Below are positions 1 through 10,607 of a stretch of DNA of 64,000 nucleotides, piece by piece. Below the pieces are notes generated by a model, which had not been told where the DNA came from, ran no database searches, and saw only the letters and a program-made list of their open reading frames with translations. Both the position numbers and the translations under genes were made by a program. Each line of letters opens with the position of its first letter. Positions within the stretch are counted from its first letter, which is position 1. The stretch is from Cladophialophora immunda (lineage: Eukaryota; Ascomycota; Eurotiomycetes; Chaetothyriales; Herpotrichiellaceae): assembly GCF_000835495.1 (NCBI RefSeq), contig NW_015622541.1, forward strand, positions 248,001 through 312,000, given 5' to 3'.

Positions 1-978
1 TATTATCATCGACGGTCGTGAAAATCTTACCGGCAGCCACAAGTTCTTCGGCGCCCTTGTACACGTCACTTGTTGACAGGCTCATCGCAGAGGCAATCAT
101 CTGCACATGCAAACCTTCATTGCTCTGCGGTGTGTTCTTCAGTGTCGCAAAGATTCTCCGTGCCAGTGGTGAGCATTGAGCCAGCTGCCCATCTCCGGCA
201 AATTCCTGACGCATTCCGTTGCCCGTCAATCCATTCGCTGCCCCATTTCTCTGCTGTCCGTTCGCCTGTGCGTTCGGAGGTGGTCCTCTCGTGAAGAACA
301 GGTGTACAGCTGTTGCTTCGAGCAAGTGGTAATTGATCTCGTTGTAGTCCGTAATAGGCCGAATAATATGTGCTCCAACATGTCTCTTGTTGTTGAATGC
401 TTTTAACCTCCCCCATACTCGACAATAGCCATCTTCCACCAGCTTGGGTTTATTTGAGTCAACATCCATCTTCTCTGCGTTGTTTGACTCTCCGTCAATC
501 CATTGCTTCGCTTCGATGATACCCGTACCGTCGTCGATTTTGTAGGTGATGTTTGTCGGTTGCGTGCTTATACTGCGGATCTGGCCGACAAATGTGACCT
601 GCACAAATGACCATTAGTCTCGCCTTCGTAGACCTGTTGCGAATTCGAATTACCTGGCTGAATGGCTCTCCATCGCACCGAAAATCTGCGTCTGGGTGGG
701 GTTGTTCTGCGTCGAGAATTTGTTTGATGGTCATCGGCCTGACAGTGTCTTTCCCGTAACCCTTATGAGAACCGGTTAATCATGGATACTAGGCCTGGAA
801 TCATGGCCTAGGACCTACTTTTCCAGCAGCAGGGCTACTCTGCGGCTCTCCGGCCACGAAGCCGCCACCGTCTGCGGCGCCATGAGCGCCGTAAGAGGTT
901 GTATACTGATTGTCGTAGCCGTAATCTGCGAGCGTCAGATGGCTCTCCAACCTATCGAACCTTGGTTTACATACTCAT
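1..978 (-). CDS. rfa2: Replication protein A 32 kDa subunit (RPA32/Rfa2), 3' end cut by window edge
   Basis: Middle subunit of the nuclear single-strand DNA-binding complex RPA, used in replication, repair and recombination. I read four exons on the minus strand: 978-975, 925-819, 761-654 and 598-1, with introns 926-974, 762-818 and 599-653, all GT-AG and in one frame. Exon 1 is only ATGA, spliced at GTATGT. The product starts MNYGYDNQYTTSYG, has the glycine-rich regulatory N-terminus, then TIKQILDAEQPHPDADF and the OB fold (VTFVGQIRSIS, then DDGTG and KQWIDGE). A C-terminal winged-helix region follows (NEGLHVQMIASAM). About 272 residues are present; family members are near 280, so only the last few are missing. 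It shares a short promoter with the Dbp10 gene, which contains two MCB boxes. The family call is firm; exon 1 is inferred from splice consensus and frame. Confidence 0.93.
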
Positions 979-1301
979 TGTGGTCGCGTTCGGGGGTTAC
1001 TCGAGCGGTGGGATGCAGTGGGATGAAAGGTCTGGAGAAGAATTGATTCCAAACACGGACGCGTTGTCAACGCGTAAATTGATTTTCCGCTGCGGCTGCA
1101 CTTTTGGTCAACCGTATTCGCCCCTCTACTGGGGCGCATATCATGGAAGGCGCAATTTGTAAATTTGATAATTTTGAGATTTCCCAAGCGCAGGCACATT
1201 TCACAATGCCTGTATGAATGGCAATGACCAGAGATGGCACATTCAGCTATGGAGATCACTATATACTGCTAACTAGTGCAGAACAGGGCTCGAATTCCAC
1301 G
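979..1301. promoter_or_regulatory. Divergent promoter between rfa2 and dbp10
   Basis: This 323-bp stretch separates the two start codons and must hold both promoters. It contains two perfect ACGCGT boxes (1059-1064 and 1070-1075), 11 bp apart start to start. ACGCGT is the MluI cell-cycle box bound by MBF-type factors, known from yeasts to drive replication genes in late G1. Their use here is inferred. Confidence 0.6.
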
Positions 1302-4109
1302 ATGCCTCACAGGGCGGGCTCGCCTGCCCGTTCAGAGAATGAATTTGACATCGGCAGCGCATTGTTCGGACATGATTCTGAAGTTACGCACGACACTCTA
1401 CACGAACAAAATGGGGCTCTACAAAGGAATGACTTGGATGTCATGGCGGATGACTCAGAAGTCGATGAGGAGGCCATTATTGCTGCTCAACAAGCCGCAT
1501 CAAATCGCAAAGGTGCCAACTTGAAAGGGCGAACAGTGAAAAAAGGTGGTGGCTTCCAAGCCATGGGCCTCAATGCCAATCTGCTGAAAGCGATAACGAG
1601 GAAAGGCTTCTCAGTCCCTACACCTATTCAGCGCAAGACAATACCTCTCCTTCTCGGCGACAAGGACGTGGTGGGTATGGCAAGGACTGGATCCGGGAAG
1701 ACCGCTGCTTTTGTCATTCCTATGATTGAAAAGCTCAAGGTGCATAGCACGAAAGTCGGGGCCAGGGCTCTGATTCTGGCGCCCTCGAGGGAGTTGGCTT
1801 TGCAGACATTGCAAGTGGTCAAGGAGTTGGGCAGGGGCACAGATCTCCGATCGATCCTCCTCGTGGGAGGTGACAGCCTGGAGGACCAGTTTGCTGCCAT
1901 GTCCAACAACCCGGATATCATCATTGCCACCCCCGGCAGATTCCTCCATCTCAAGGTCGAAATGAATCTGGATCTCCTGAGCATCAAGTATGTCGTCTTT
2001 GACGAGGCAGATCGACTCTTTGAAATGGGCTTCGCGGCCCAACTGACAGAGATCCTCCATGCCCTACCCGCATCCCGGCAAACTCTTCTGTTCTCTGCTA
2101 CGCTGCCTAAGTCACTAGTTGAGTTCGCGAGGGCAGGATTACAGGAACCTATGTTGGTTAGGCTTGACGCAGACAGCAAGATATCTCCCGATTTGCAAAG
2201 CGCCTTCTTCACTCTGAAGTCATCGGAGAAAGAAGGGGCATTGCTTCATATCCTCCAAGACATCATCAAAATGCCTACCGGGTCCCAATTGATCACGTCA
2301 ACCACGACTTCTACGATAGCAGACAAACCAAACAACAAGAAGAGGAAACGGCAGGAGACAGAAGAAAACAGCAGCAATGCATCCGGTACCAATCCTTTTT
2401 CAACCATAGTCTTCACTGCCACCAAGCATCACGTCGAGTACGTAGCAAGTCTACTCCGTCTGGCTGGCTACGCTGTCTCCTATGTTTATGGCTCACTCGA
2501 CCAAACCGCCAGAAAATCCCAAGTCCAGGCTTTTCGGACAGGTCAAACAAATATACTTGTTGTCACGGATGTTGCTGCCCGCGGAATCGATATTCCGGTG
2601 CTCGCAAATGTAATTAACTACGATTTCCCTTCACAACCAAAGATATTTGTCCATCGTGTGGGACGGACTGCTCGAGCGGGACAGAGAGGTTGGAGTTATA
2701 GTCTAGTCAGAGACGCTGACGCACCATATCTACTGGATCTGCAACTTTTCCTTGCTCGGAAATTGGTCCTTGGTCGAGCAGCGAGCAATGAGCTTGTCAA
2801 CTTCGCACAGGATGTCGTGGTTGGTAGTTTTCGACGGGAGGCGATACAGACGAGTTGCGAATGGGTGACAAAATCACTAGAAAGCGACTCCGATCTTTCT
2901 GCGCTCCGAAACGTTGCGTTAAAGGGCGAGAAACTCTACCAGCGGACCAGGAACTCTGCTTCCTCAGAGAGTGCTAAGAGATCGAAACAACTTGTGTCGT
3001 CCTCGGCCTGGACGGAACTGCACTCACTGTTCAATGATGAAACAGATGATATGGAAGTTGAAAGAGAAAGGATGCTTGCACGAGTGGGAGGATTCCGACC
3101 ACAGGAATCTATCTTTGAGATTGGCGCTCGGCGTGGTGGGCGAAAGAACAACGAGGATGCTGTGGACGCCATACGCAAGATCCGCTCTGGTTTCGAAAGT
3201 AGGAAGCAGAAGAGCGTGGATGCGTCCCAAGCTCTGAGAGAAGCTGGCAATGATGATGCCGTCGACCCGACCAACAGTCCGTACGACCCAGCAGAAGATG
3301 AGGCTCACCCAGGTTTCATTGATGGCAGCAACGACGTCGATCGTATGTCCGAAGCATCACTAAGTGACCTGGAAATCACCTTTTCTCAACCATACTCGAA
3401 GAAATCCCAAACACCAAAATCACCGAAGCCTGGGCTACGCACCACGGAGGGAGACTTTCGCGATCCCGAGAACTTCATGTCTTACCACCCCACTGCTCAT
3501 GATCTTACTTCCGACCGTGCGTACGGCGTACACTCTGGTTCCAATACCAATGCGAGCGCCAGCTTTGTGGAATCCGCACGTACAGCCACTATGGATCTAG
3601 GTGCAGATGAATCGTCGAAGACTTTTGGCGAGAATAGAGCAATCATGCGGTGGGACAAGAGGCATAAAAAGTATGTGAGACGCGACAATGACGAGGATGG
3701 TTCCAAGACAGGCAAGAGGCTCGTAAAGGGAGAGTCTGGAGCAAAGATTGCCGCGAGTTTTAGAAGCGGGCGTTTTGATCGGTGGATGAAGGCCAATCGA
3801 GTGAACAGACTGGGAAGAGTAGGTGAGGAAGAGAAATCCTCGAATGCTAATGCGGATGGAATGGGTGTCGGCGGTGGAAGGGGAAGGAAATTCCAGCATA
3901 AATCGCAAAGAACACCGAAACAGCCAGATAAATTGAGAGGGGATTATGAGAAGCAAATGAAAAAGGTCAAGGGTGCGAAAGAGCGAGAAGAACAGGCCGG
4001 CGGCAAAGCCAAAGGGGAGCTTAGAAACGTCGATCGGATGGTCAAGGAGAGGAGGCTGAAGGAGAAGAGGAGGGAGAAGAATGCACGGCCACGACGAAGG
4101 AAAGCATAG
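1302..4109 (+). CDS. dbp10: DEAD-box ATP-dependent RNA helicase Dbp10 (DDX54 family)
   Basis: Nucleolar RNA helicase for 60S ribosomal subunit biogenesis. Single exon, 935 residues from the start chosen here. An in-frame ATG at 1218 would add 28 residues, but the family typically begins as here with MPHRAGSP and NEFDI, so 1302 is preferred. Motifs in order: Q motif (GFSVPTPIQ), Walker A ARTGSGKT near residue 130, [16 protein letters not shown] near 235, SAT, then the helicase C domain with [10 protein letters not shown] and [10 protein letters not shown]. The lysine/arginine-rich C-terminal tail ([12 protein letters not shown]) is typical of Dbp10. A lysine-rich insert (NNKKRKRQ) separates the two RecA lobes. 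Upstream it shares its promoter with rfa2. Family assignment is firm. Confidence 0.95.
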   Translation: MPHRAGSPARSENEFDIGSALFGHDSEVTHDTLHEQNGALQRNDLDVMADDSEVDEEAIIAAQQAASNRKGANLKGRTVKKGGGFQAMGLNANLLKAITRKGFSVPTPIQRKTIPLLLGDKDVVGMARTGSGKTAAFVIPMIEKLKVHSTKVGARALILAPSRELALQTLQVVKELGRGTDLRSILLVGGDSLEDQFAAMSNNPDIIIATPGRFLHLKVEMNLDLLSIKYVVFDEADRLFEMGFAAQLTEILHALPASRQTLLFSATLPKSLVEFARAGLQEPMLVRLDADSKISPDLQSAFFTLKSSEKEGALLHILQDIIKMPTGSQLITSTTTSTIADKPNNKKRKRQETEENSSNASGTNPFSTIVFTATKHHVEYVASLLRLAGYAVSYVYGSLDQTARKSQVQAFRTGQTNILVVTDVAARGIDIPVLANVINYDFPSQPKIFVHRVGRTARAGQRGWSYSLVRDADAPYLLDLQLFLARKLVLGRAASNELVNFAQDVVVGSFRREAIQTSCEWVTKSLESDSDLSALRNVALKGEKLYQRTRNSASSESAKRSKQLVSSSAWTELHSLFNDETDDMEVERERMLARVGGFRPQESIFEIGARRGGRKNNEDAVDAIRKIRSGFESRKQKSVDASQALREAGNDDAVDPTNSPYDPAEDEAHPGFIDGSNDVDRMSEASLSDLEITFSQPYSKKSQTPKSPKPGLRTTEGDFRDPENFMSYHPTAHDLTSDRAYGVHSGSNTNASASFVESARTATMDLGADESSKTFGENRAIMRWDKRHKKYVRRDNDEDGSKTGKRLVKGESGAKIAASFRSGRFDRWMKANRVNRLGRVGEEEKSSNANADGMGVGGGRGRKFQHKSQRTPKQPDKLRGDYEKQMKKVKGAKEREEQAGGKAKGELRNVDRMVKERRLKEKRREKNARPRRRKA

Positions 4110-4618
4110 GCAAGACCAATGGCAGAGAAGTTGTGGTTGACGTCCGACACTGGCGGGTAATGGTTGCTATGTATGACACCTGTGCCGCAATAAGTACCGT
4201 GCAATAGTACACAACGGCATCGACTAGGCATGTTGCTACAGTGCTGGACGAGGCTGTGAACCCAAGTAAAGGGGCGAGGCTGCCTCTCGCGTGCCGTGTC
4301 TCTTGGCAGTGAGAAACGAGAAACCGTCCACCTCATCGAGACAGCACATTTCCACCCTTACTCATCTTTTCCCGCTGTCTATGTGCCTCTCAATATCCCA
4401 ATCAGCGATAGGTCTGCTAGGCGTTGCACAGCAGTCATTCTCAAGAGTACCGGAAACACCGGAATCCCGCGAACAACAGCCATCAAGTCTCGTGACTGGA
4501 CCATCGACTTCGTCACGTTACAAGCATCACGAATTGAAGGGCCAGAAACACCGACATCAAGTCCCCATTCGAATTCGCTGGGATACCTCCAATCACCGAT
4601 AAGCTACGTCTCTGAGCC
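4110..4618. other. Intergenic, dbp10 3' end to next gene
   Basis: About 0.5 kb with no supported gene. It should hold the dbp10 3'UTR and the promoter and leader of the following gene. I see no clear element. Confidence 0.5.
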
Positions 4619-5398
4619 ATGAACCGCAAGCAGCGGCGGGCCAAGGAGACAGCGAACACGATCAAGAGTGCGGATGACATACCGCTCGCCAAACCAGACA
4701 GGACCACGACACCGGGACAGGGCCGAGATGGCAAGAGCAAGACGAAGACGCTGCTCGAAATTGCCGCAGAGCGACAGGCCCAACTGGGCTCGACGTCCGG
4801 GGCTGGAGGGAAGGGCATCGACGCTCGTGCCATCCAGCCGGAGAACATCGTGCAGGTGAAGATTGGGAAAGGGGGAGAAATCATCCCAGACCCAAACTCG
4901 CCGGTGCCACAATCGTCGCTATCGTCATCACAACCACAGGAGGCGGAGTATCCCTGGCTCGACACGCTCCTACTCGCGTCGTCGCTCAGCGCCGTCCATT
5001 TCACCCTCTCCGTGCTCGCCATGCACCAGTACGCCGAGGAGGTCCGGTTCCGGCCGTTGATCATGCAGACCGTCTTCATCGCGTTCCCCACGCTCACCAT
5101 CTTCATCTCTCTCTTCCACGGACACCTTCTACCTGCGTCGCTCACGAACATTCCTACCTCAGTGAAGTACTGGATTGTTCTTCTGCGGTCCATGATCTAC
5201 GTGGTCACGGCGAACGTCGCGGGGTGTTACTTGATCCAGTTGACGAATGACAAGGGATACTACGCGGTAATGAAGGACGCGCCGGGAGTAGGCACGATCT
5301 GGGTCTGGGCGGTTCTGGAGATGGGATTGCTGGGGGCGCTGGCTGGAGTGGCAGGGCCAGGAATTTATGCTTGGTGGTTTGGGTACGGGATTTGGTGA
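4619..5398 (+). CDS. Conserved fungal multi-pass membrane protein, function unknown
   Basis: Single-exon gene for 259 residues. The first half is hydrophilic: a basic start (MNRKQRRAKE), a short helical stretch (LLEIAAERQAQL) and a Ser/Pro/Gln linker. The second half has four likely membrane segments at about residues 115-135, 147-168, 184-207 and 225-252. The last is glycine/alanine-rich and ends in aromatic residues (WWFGYGIW). There is no signal peptide, so the N-terminus is probably cytosolic or nucleoplasmic, with all topology in the C-terminal half. The pattern resembles a conserved uncharacterised ascomycete family, but I cannot assign a biochemical role. It is not in an obvious functional cluster. 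The open frame, start context and hydrophobic pattern make it a convincing gene. Confidence 0.8.
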   Translation: MNRKQRRAKETANTIKSADDIPLAKPDRTTTPGQGRDGKSKTKTLLEIAAERQAQLGSTSGAGGKGIDARAIQPENIVQVKIGKGGEIIPDPNSPVPQSSLSSSQPQEAEYPWLDTLLLASSLSAVHFTLSVLAMHQYAEEVRFRPLIMQTVFIAFPTLTIFISLFHGHLLPASLTNIPTSVKYWIVLLRSMIYVVTANVAGCYLIQLTNDKGYYAVMKDAPGVGTIWVWAVLEMGLLGALAGVAGPGIYAWWFGYGIW

Positions 5399-7410
5399 CC
5401 AGAAAGAGACGTGGTCAACACCAGTGCACGGGTTCAGGAACGAAGTCGTCTCCCGCTTGGCTACAAGACTCTGGATTGTCGCATATGACAGATGTCCGAG
5501 TCCAGTGGCCCGGAGATGGCGGAGAAGCTGAGAAATGTTCCCCTCTCCGTGTGACCAGCCCATGTGCAAAGCGCCTTGGCCTGGTGGTACAAGGACGCTG
5601 CCTGCCGCGGACGCCCTCCTTGGAACGTGCTCAAGGTAGTGCAGAAGAAGGTCAGATCGTGCGCCAAGGTCCTTCTAGAATCCACCTGGCTACTGGAGCG
5701 GAATCACGACATAGTCACAGATTATTGAAAAATTGGATGGCCTGCTGCTCCCAGCATTCGCGCCGAATCCACGTCTGGACGTCGGGCCGCTCATAGTGCC
5801 CATTTTGCGCGGGTCTGACTGGAGTCGGAGAAGCCCGACAGTACTGCTTGGAGCGAAATATTGAAATTTTCGGTGGTACGAACAAAATGAGTTGGGGACT
5901 CGTGGCCCAAGTAAAGCATTGGCATTGGATTTTCTGGTGGATTCCATCGAGTAATGATGGAGTAATAACGGCGAAGTACCAGCAGAGAGAGATCCAGCGG
6001 AAGACCACCTCCGTCGACACATGGGAAAATTTTTCTGTAGCAAGGCGCGCGTCCACCAGCCAAAATGGCAACATGGTCTGAGTCAGTCGCGGGAATGTCA
6101 CCTTAGGGCAGGTATTTGGCTTCTCTTTTTGGCCAGCTTGCAACAGTCATGTTCTCATCATCCAAACATAGCGACATGTGCAATTGTTCAGGTCCCGTCT
6201 CTTGCTTGAAGCCCTTCCAAGGGCCGTGTTATCCGCGCCTGATCTCAAAATTTTGAGGATTGAAACTCTGTGACCAGGCCAAGGAGGGGGTTTGAGGTAT
6301 TGGTAGCGAAGGCATCGATCAAGTTTCGTCCAAGTTTGCGGGGTACAGCAAGGGTGGCGTTTTCCGGGCGCCATTATTGGATCTTTGGTGGTCCGGGTAC
6401 TTGGAAAGCGATTTGCTTGAGGCGTTGGCGGTGGGCAGGAGGAGCAGGGATTCGTGGGCGGCACCTCGTACGATGTTTTGCACCTGTACCTTAGACCGTA
6501 GAGAGTAGTCAGCTGCCCCATGAATCACCAGGATAGCAACAGACGGCGCTGGGATTGCGTGTGTACGGAGCGCAGACTGGCCCAATCGGCGAGGGAACTG
6601 GCCCAGCCCGGGTCATTTGTTTGGCGGAACAAATCTCCCCAAGAGCAGGAGGTGGTGGTGTCCGCGTTGTCCGTGATGTCAGCTTTCGCTCATCCATGAT
6701 CAGGTTCGACACGCTGCGCGCAGGGGGGTGAACTGGGTGGAATGGTGGAATGGAATGGCGCAATGGTGAAGTGATCCAGGCGGTGGACCGCAGTCGTACC
6801 AGCAGTGAGTGGCATGAGAAAAAAGAGGACAACAGAGCGACCTCTGGTCCGGGTTGCAGTAGTTGGGCCTTGACTTTGCCCTGATCGAGTTTCCATTATT
6901 CATAGTCCTGCTCTTTTGGTCACCGAGCGCCCAACGCGGCTGAACATACAAAGACGGGCGCAGATGGCTCATGACTTGATGAAAAAAAATTTCTCAGTCA
7001 GTCTCTCATTCAATCTTTCGCCCATTTCTTTCGCTCCCTCATCGAAGAAAAAGTTGTCAGTCCAATATCACCCGATTGAGTCGGACGAGATCGAAGACTG
7101 CACCGAAGATTCCATCGAGCCACGCTGCACATCCCCCGGACTTTTTGGCGCCGACAAGACATTTAGAGGCACCTGGCGCACAGGCACATGCGGCGTCGCC
7201 CCCAGTCGACCTTAGTTAAAGGCACCCACTGAAGTTTTGGTGCTGCCCTCCCCAGAGTGTCCCGGAGTCTAGCGAACTGCGCCCTTTGGCCGGACCTTAC
7301 CTCATCTCCCCACCTGCGCCCCGATCTCGCCTATTCGCCCAGTTGGTGTCCCGCTGCCCGCTGCGCGCTGCGTCACCCACTATTTTCTTTCGATTCTTGG
7401 TCGCAGCATC
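5399..7410. other. Intergenic region of 2 kb
   Basis: No supported gene. Short open frames on both strands (for example 5715-6143 minus) have no recognisable domain. The last ~500 bp are CT-rich and are probably the promoter and leader of the arrestin gene at 7411. Confidence 0.5.
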
Positions 7411-9162
7411 ATGCCATCGCGCATTCAAATTCACCACGGCACCTCGACCTCTCCACGACAGGCACCCAGTACTGTCAACGACGTCGTCAATGCCCTTCAC
7501 CGCAAATTGACAGCCAACCATTTCGAAATTTCCTCCAACCCCCCCTCGAGAAGACCCTCTTTCTCAATGGATTCCTTACTCCATCCCAAGAAAGACAAGA
7601 AACACGAGGAACTCAAAGACCGTGACTCGCGAAACCAGAAGCGTCTGTCGCTGACCGGTCGCCATGCCAGCAAATCCAAGGACAGGGCCGCGGGTCATTC
7701 TCCCAGAGTCGTGGCCACTCAGCCCGGTCGGTTTGAAATGGTTATTGAGTCTCCCCCTCTAGTACTGTACGGAACCCCGAGCACCTCCACTGGAGCACTG
7801 CTTTCGGGTCGCTTGAAGTTGCTCGTCGACGATCCGACCCGTGAACTGCGTCTGGAGAAGTTCACCATGGTGCTACGAGCAACCATCACTACCAAGAAGC
7901 CTGTTGGCAAAGACTGCAAAGACTGCAGTGAGAGAATCGACGACATCAAGAAGTGGGAGTTTCTTTCCGAACCAAAGACGTTCTACGCAGGCGACGACAA
8001 CCAATTCCCCTACTCGTATCTGTTCCCTGGTCATCTACCTGCCTCCACACAGTCGCAACTGGCTACCATCCAGTACTCACTCGTGGCTACCGCGACCACT
8101 TCTCATGGAGAGAAGATTGTCTTGAACCATCCGCTCACCCTTTCACGCGCAATCCAGCCCGGCCCTGACAAGTCCAGCATCCGAATCTTCCCGCCGACAA
8201 ACCTTACTGGCCGTGTTCAGCTACCTCCCATCGTCCACCCCATTGGCGTCTTCCCAATCACCATGTCGATGAGCGGCGTCGTGGAGAAGAGAGCCGAAAG
8301 CCAGATCCGATGGCGGTTGAGGAAGATGGCTTGGCGGATTGAAGAGCACTCCAAGGTCATCTCCACCCCGTGTTCGAAGCACGCTCACAAAGTCAGTGAA
8401 GGAAAGTCGATCTTGCACTCCGAAACACGGGTGCTGGGGAACGATGAGTTGAAAGGCGGCTGGAAGAGCGACTTTGACACCATTGGCGGAGAAATCACCA
8501 TGGAGTTCGAAGCATCTGTAGCTACTAAATCGGGTCACAGGGCCACTTGTGATGTCGAATCTGCCACAGGGATCGAAGTCAAGCATAACTTGGTCCTCGA
8601 GTTGATCGTCGCCGAAGAATTCTGCCCGAACAAAAACCCATCCTTGGTCACTCCCACTGGCGCTGCTCGTGTGTTGAGAATGCAGTTTGGCTTGGTCGTC
8701 ACCGAACGGGCCGGTATGGGCATCAGCTGGGACGAAGAAATGCCACCTGTCTACGAAGACGTTCCCCCAAGCCCACCGGGCTATGGCAGCTCGGACAGAA
8801 ATGACGGAGCCTGGGGCGGCGCAATCATGGAAGATTACCATGGGCCGGAGCTCGAGTATGAGGATCTGGAAACGATGCACAGTCAAAATCCCCATGGACC
8901 ACCATCTCCACGTACCAGCAACACAGGTCTCCCTATGCGCGATCGACCTCACAATTCGACGAGAGATAGTTCAAGCGGTGAGGGGCCGTCGAGGAGATTG
9001 AGTCCTGTCAGAAGGCCCCTGGCGGGTCTGACGAACGACGAGTTGGGTGCAGAACCGCCTCAATATGCGCTGCGACCGATGAATGAGTCTCGAGATGGTC
9101 AGCAACACAGTTCGGTTGAAGATTATGGGGAAGGGACCTCATCGAGTGCGCAACGGGGATGA
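7411..9162 (+). CDS. LDB19/Art1-type alpha-arrestin, ubiquitin-ligase adaptor
   Basis: Single exon, 583 residues. A basic, Ser-rich N-terminus (about 1-105) is followed by an arrestin-like beta-sandwich region (about 105-430) resembling yeast Ldb19/Art1: GRFEMVIESPPLVLYG, GALLSGRLKL, an internal CKDCSERIDDIKKW segment, FPYSYLFPGHLPAS, and VVEKRAESQIRWRLRK. After the fold come two PPxY motifs, PPVY at 445-448 and PPQY at 549-552, the signature that recruits the WW domains of Nedd4/Rsp5 (HulA in Aspergillus). Known relatives direct plasma-membrane transporters to ubiquitylation and endocytosis. The Pro/Ser-rich tail is probably disordered and a likely place for phosphoregulation. Which transporters it serves cannot be told from sequence. 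Confidence 0.87.
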   Translation: MPSRIQIHHGTSTSPRQAPSTVNDVVNALHRKLTANHFEISSNPPSRRPSFSMDSLLHPKKDKKHEELKDRDSRNQKRLSLTGRHASKSKDRAAGHSPRVVATQPGRFEMVIESPPLVLYGTPSTSTGALLSGRLKLLVDDPTRELRLEKFTMVLRATITTKKPVGKDCKDCSERIDDIKKWEFLSEPKTFYAGDDNQFPYSYLFPGHLPASTQSQLATIQYSLVATATTSHGEKIVLNHPLTLSRAIQPGPDKSSIRIFPPTNLTGRVQLPPIVHPIGVFPITMSMSGVVEKRAESQIRWRLRKMAWRIEEHSKVISTPCSKHAHKVSEGKSILHSETRVLGNDELKGGWKSDFDTIGGEITMEFEASVATKSGHRATCDVESATGIEVKHNLVLELIVAEEFCPNKNPSLVTPTGAARVLRMQFGLVVTERAGMGISWDEEMPPVYEDVPPSPPGYGSSDRNDGAWGGAIMEDYHGPELEYEDLETMHSQNPHGPPSPRTSNTGLPMRDRPHNSTRDSSSGEGPSRRLSPVRRPLAGLTNDELGAEPPQYALRPMNESRDGQQHSSVEDYGEGTSSSAQRG

Positions 9163-10607
9163 AAAGATTTTCGAAAGCGACTGAGACGGCAGCGACGAAA
9201 ATTCATGCTGCGTTTTTTATTACTACTGATTCATCGGAGTGCCATACACTTCAACTCACGATACGAACTGGTAACGACACGACACGAATATTTTGATTTG
9301 GTCACTTTTGCCGAAACTCTCTACGGGGGACAGCTTATGGGCGGCTGCTTGTTTCTGACACTTTTTCGACCACAGAAAGCATTGATGATACCCAGCATGC
9401 ATGGTTCAAGACTGACGGCGAAGCATTTGTTTGATTTGAGGGGACAAGCGGACCCTCGGTATGGAAGCGAGCGTATGTGGGTTGGCTGCTCAACGTCGCT
9501 ATGGGAGTCATGGGGGTTTTCTCTCCTCTTGTTGTCATGTTTGGTTCTCGGTACTCGCTGCAAGCATATACGGAGTAATGATACGAGGCTGCAGCAGGTG
9601 GCTAGCAGCAGGTCTGGCAGGGGGATATGTCCCTCGCCGTTTTCCCACGCCTTTTACCTCATTTCGAAACCTGGTTTCCTGTGGCTGGCTGGCTTCTGTG
9701 CCCTTTGGATGGAAAAACGAACAAGGCCGTGGAGTCCCCCAGGGTTGCATCGTCGCTTTGATGACGTCCAGCGGGAGGGAAACATTCAACCACCGCTGGA
9801 ATGCCCCTGCTGCTCGGAAGACTCGTCCCTATTCTCTGCTCGACTACCTAGGCTGGTGCCGGTGTAGGCCATCTGCCGGTCTATCAGAGCATGGAACTAA
9901 TACGAACGAGTACATACATATCTTGTTGGAAAAATAGACTTTTTGCTCTTTTTCAAATTTTGAGTTTCTCTCGCTAAATGGATGTTTTTTTTTCTTCCCT
10001 CCGGACTGACTCTTCCCCGAATACATTGCGGTGGACGTGTCCTCTTGTCCCTACAAGTAATATCTGAACACACTTCCTACCCGCCCCTCTTAACCCATGT
10101 AGGTAGGTACTGTAGCTAGGTCGATATGTAAGGAAGGAGGAAACAGGACTGGGCTACTAAGGTAGTTGGGGAGTTCAATTGGTTGGTGGCTGCGACGGCG
10201 ACGAGTGGTATTGTTCCCATTTTTCTGATCGACTCCTGAGCGAGGACGACGGTGAGGATGATCACGATAGGACACCGCTGGCCATCGCGATCGACTTTAG
10301 AATTCTGAATTTGAAATTACATTGACTTGATATCATAATATGATGCTAGGCTGCTATGCTGCGTCGCCGTCGTCATGCCGTTGCCCTTCCCCTCATCTTT
10401 CTCCGCGGTGTCGCGTTGCACTACTATCAACCGTTCCAAGACCCCCAAACAGACCGCAGGGTCCTCGACGACAGTCCCATAAAGGAATTACCACTCCACG
10501 GAGAAGTATTTGGGACAGGCATACGATGGGTTAGATGGTCCTGCTACTCGCTCGGGCGTGGATCGTTCCCATGTCCCCCACTACCGCTGCACCACGCACG
10601 GCCACGC
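9163..10607. other. Intergenic region, convergent 3' ends
   Basis: Lies between the arrestin stop and the stop of the molybdoenzyme gene, so both 3'UTRs fall here. Open frames at 9205-9867 and 9461-9937 show no domain and no coding character. No repeat or RNA gene seen. Confidence 0.5.

Noticed and set aside
1218..1301. Earlier in-frame ATG for dbp10
   Set aside because: The 28 extra residues do not resemble the family N-terminus, which starts as MPHRAGSP; the earlier ATG is likely in the leader.
8221..8952. 243-residue ORF antisense to the arrestin gene
   Set aside because: It lies wholly within the coding strand of a well-supported gene and has no domain; a codon-bias shadow.
9205..9937. 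Two overlapping ORFs of 220 and 158 residues downstream of the arrestin gene
   Set aside because: Composition is non-protein-like and no domain or leader is visible; more likely 3' untranslated sequence.
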